A stretch of 64,000 nucleotides of DNA from Streptomyces sp. Tue6028. GTDB lineage: Bacteria; Actinomycetota; Actinomycetes; Streptomycetales; Streptomycetaceae. Made by a program: the position numbers and the translations under genes. The stretch covers positions 75,120-139,119 of the forward strand of contig NZ_MLCE01000004.1 of NCBI RefSeq assembly GCF_002300165.1, read 5' to 3'. This document shows positions 63,373 through 64,000 of this stretch, piece by piece; the first letter of the stretch is position 1; every line of letters begins with the position of its first letter. The notes beneath the pieces are model-generated. The model saw only the letters and a list, made by a program, of their open reading frames with translations. It made no database searches and was not told where the DNA came from.

Positions 63373-64000
63373 GTGAACAATGCCGATGCGCCCGTTCGGG
63401 ACGCGTCCGGGTCGGACGCCCGGCGGCCCGGTGAACTTCAGACCCTGCTCGACGAGGGCACCCGTGCCGTCGTCGACGACGGCGATCTGCGCACCGGCCG
63501 GGACCGCTTCGAACGCGCCTACCGGATCGCCGAGTCGGTGGGCGAGGAACGGTTAATGGCGGCGGCCGCCCTCGGCTTCGGTGGCCTGTGGGTGCACGAG
63601 CACCGCACGGTCGCCGGCTCGGTACTCCTGGAATCGCAGTTACGACGGGCGCTGGAGCTGCTGGACCCCGAGTCCTCGTTGGCGCTGCGGCTGCGGATCC
63701 GGCTGGCCGGGGAGGGCGACTACCGCAACAGCGACAACACGGCGATACTGGCGCTGCTCAAGCAGGCGAGGGCACGACAGAATCCGATGGCGCGTGCGGA
63801 GGCCTTGAGCCTGGCCCATCACTGCCTGATCGGCCCGGAGCACGGCGCACTGCGCCGGGAACTGGCCGCCGAACTGGTCGCGGAGAGCTTCCGTACCTCC
63901 CGCCGCAGCGATCTGCTGATGGGCCTGCTGTGGCAGACGGTCGACATGTTCCTGGACGGCGACCCGCACGCGGAACGCTGCCTGGCGGAGCTGCGCGGCC
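63373..64000 (+). CDS. TPR-like helical protein, N-terminal part, with TTA codon
   Basis: 209 codons from the GTG at 63373, running off the window. AGGAGA lies about 10 nt upstream. The product is a helical, TPR-like protein: ELQTLLDEGTRAVVDDGDLR, DRFERAYRIAESVGEERL, RALELLDPESSLALRLRIRL, and EALSLAHHCLIGPEHGALRR. Such solenoids often form the C-terminal part of LuxR/AfsR-like regulators, but here they are at the N-terminus and no DNA-binding domain is visible. Codon 61 (63553-63555) is TTA, so expression should need bldA. The function of the missing part is unknown. Confidence 0.85.
   Translation, partial: MNNADAPVRDASGSDARRPGELQTLLDEGTRAVVDDGDLRTGRDRFERAYRIAESVGEERLMAAAALGFGGLWVHEHRTVAGSVLLESQLRRALELLDPESSLALRLRIRLAGEGDYRNSDNTAILALLKQARARQNPMARAEALSLAHHCLIGPEHGALRRELAAELVAESFRTSRRSDLLMGLLWQTVDMFLDGDPHAERCLAELRG

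Overview
The window is high-GC actinobacterial chromosome, almost certainly Streptomyces. The evidence is GC-saturated third codon positions, a conservon (cvnA-D) operon, actinomycete-type families such as DUF5709 and DUF742, and only two visible TTA (bldA-type) codons in about 50 genes. There are also two direct matches to the Streptomyces-type DnaA box TTGTCCAC(A/G). No rRNA, tRNA, CRISPR array, insertion sequence, integrase or phage gene was recognised. The DNA reads as ordinary, vertically inherited chromosome with accessory secreted and regulatory genes. From memory only, the order around xylA/xylB, the ABC pair and rpmE2 resembles the SCO1100s of S. coelicolor; this was not checked.

Layout. 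1-4.1 kb: tail of a cytochrome P450, a methyltransferase, and a cold-shock protein followed by a DEAD-box RNA helicase. 4.1-14.6 kb: a flavin monooxygenase, an MltG-type transglycosylase with a repeat tail, an ABC exporter divergent from a MarR repressor and a fused FAD/Fe-S oxidoreductase, a secreted PNGase A-like protein and an L,D-transpeptidase lipoprotein. 14.9-24 kb: an asymmetric two-gene ABC exporter, DUF5709, zinc-free ribosomal protein L31, a DUF457-like membrane protein, a Ski2-like helicase with a DUF3516-type tail, and TesB thioesterase. 24-31.2 kb: a signalling block read leftwards (MHYT membrane protein, cvnA, cvnB, cvnC, cvnD, then a second Roadblock protein and a DUF6397-like protein), with a pyridoxamine-oxidase-fold gene lodged inside in the opposite direction.

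31.3-43 kb: a second methyltransferase, an alpha/beta hydrolase divergent from a PadR regulator, two unrecognised acidic proteins, a 1128-residue helical-repeat protein, a CAP-domain exoprotein, a GYD protein, a secreted tannase-like hydrolase and a fatty-acid desaturase. 43-50 kb: an overlapping SNF2 helicase/SWIM zinc-finger pair, a phytase-esterase-like exoprotein and a Pro/Gly-rich membrane protein. 50-54.4 kb: the xylose catabolic locus (xylA divergent from xylB and a ROK regulator). 54.4-61.5 kb: a permease/formamidase pair, a Tat-exported TTA-containing amidase, and a GAF regulator with an aldehyde dehydrogenase. 61.7-64 kb: a secreted beta-helix protein and the start of a TTA-containing helical protein that runs off the window.

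Two themes stand out. First, short tandem repeats with unrelated units sit in many intergenic gaps, the most striking being an 8 x 35 bp array organised as a 139-bp higher-order duplication at 58.2-58.4 kb. Second, several divergent gene pairs carry visible operator-like inverted repeats (MarR 8533-8555, PadR 32811-32863, xyl 51588-51616), which makes their regulation testable.
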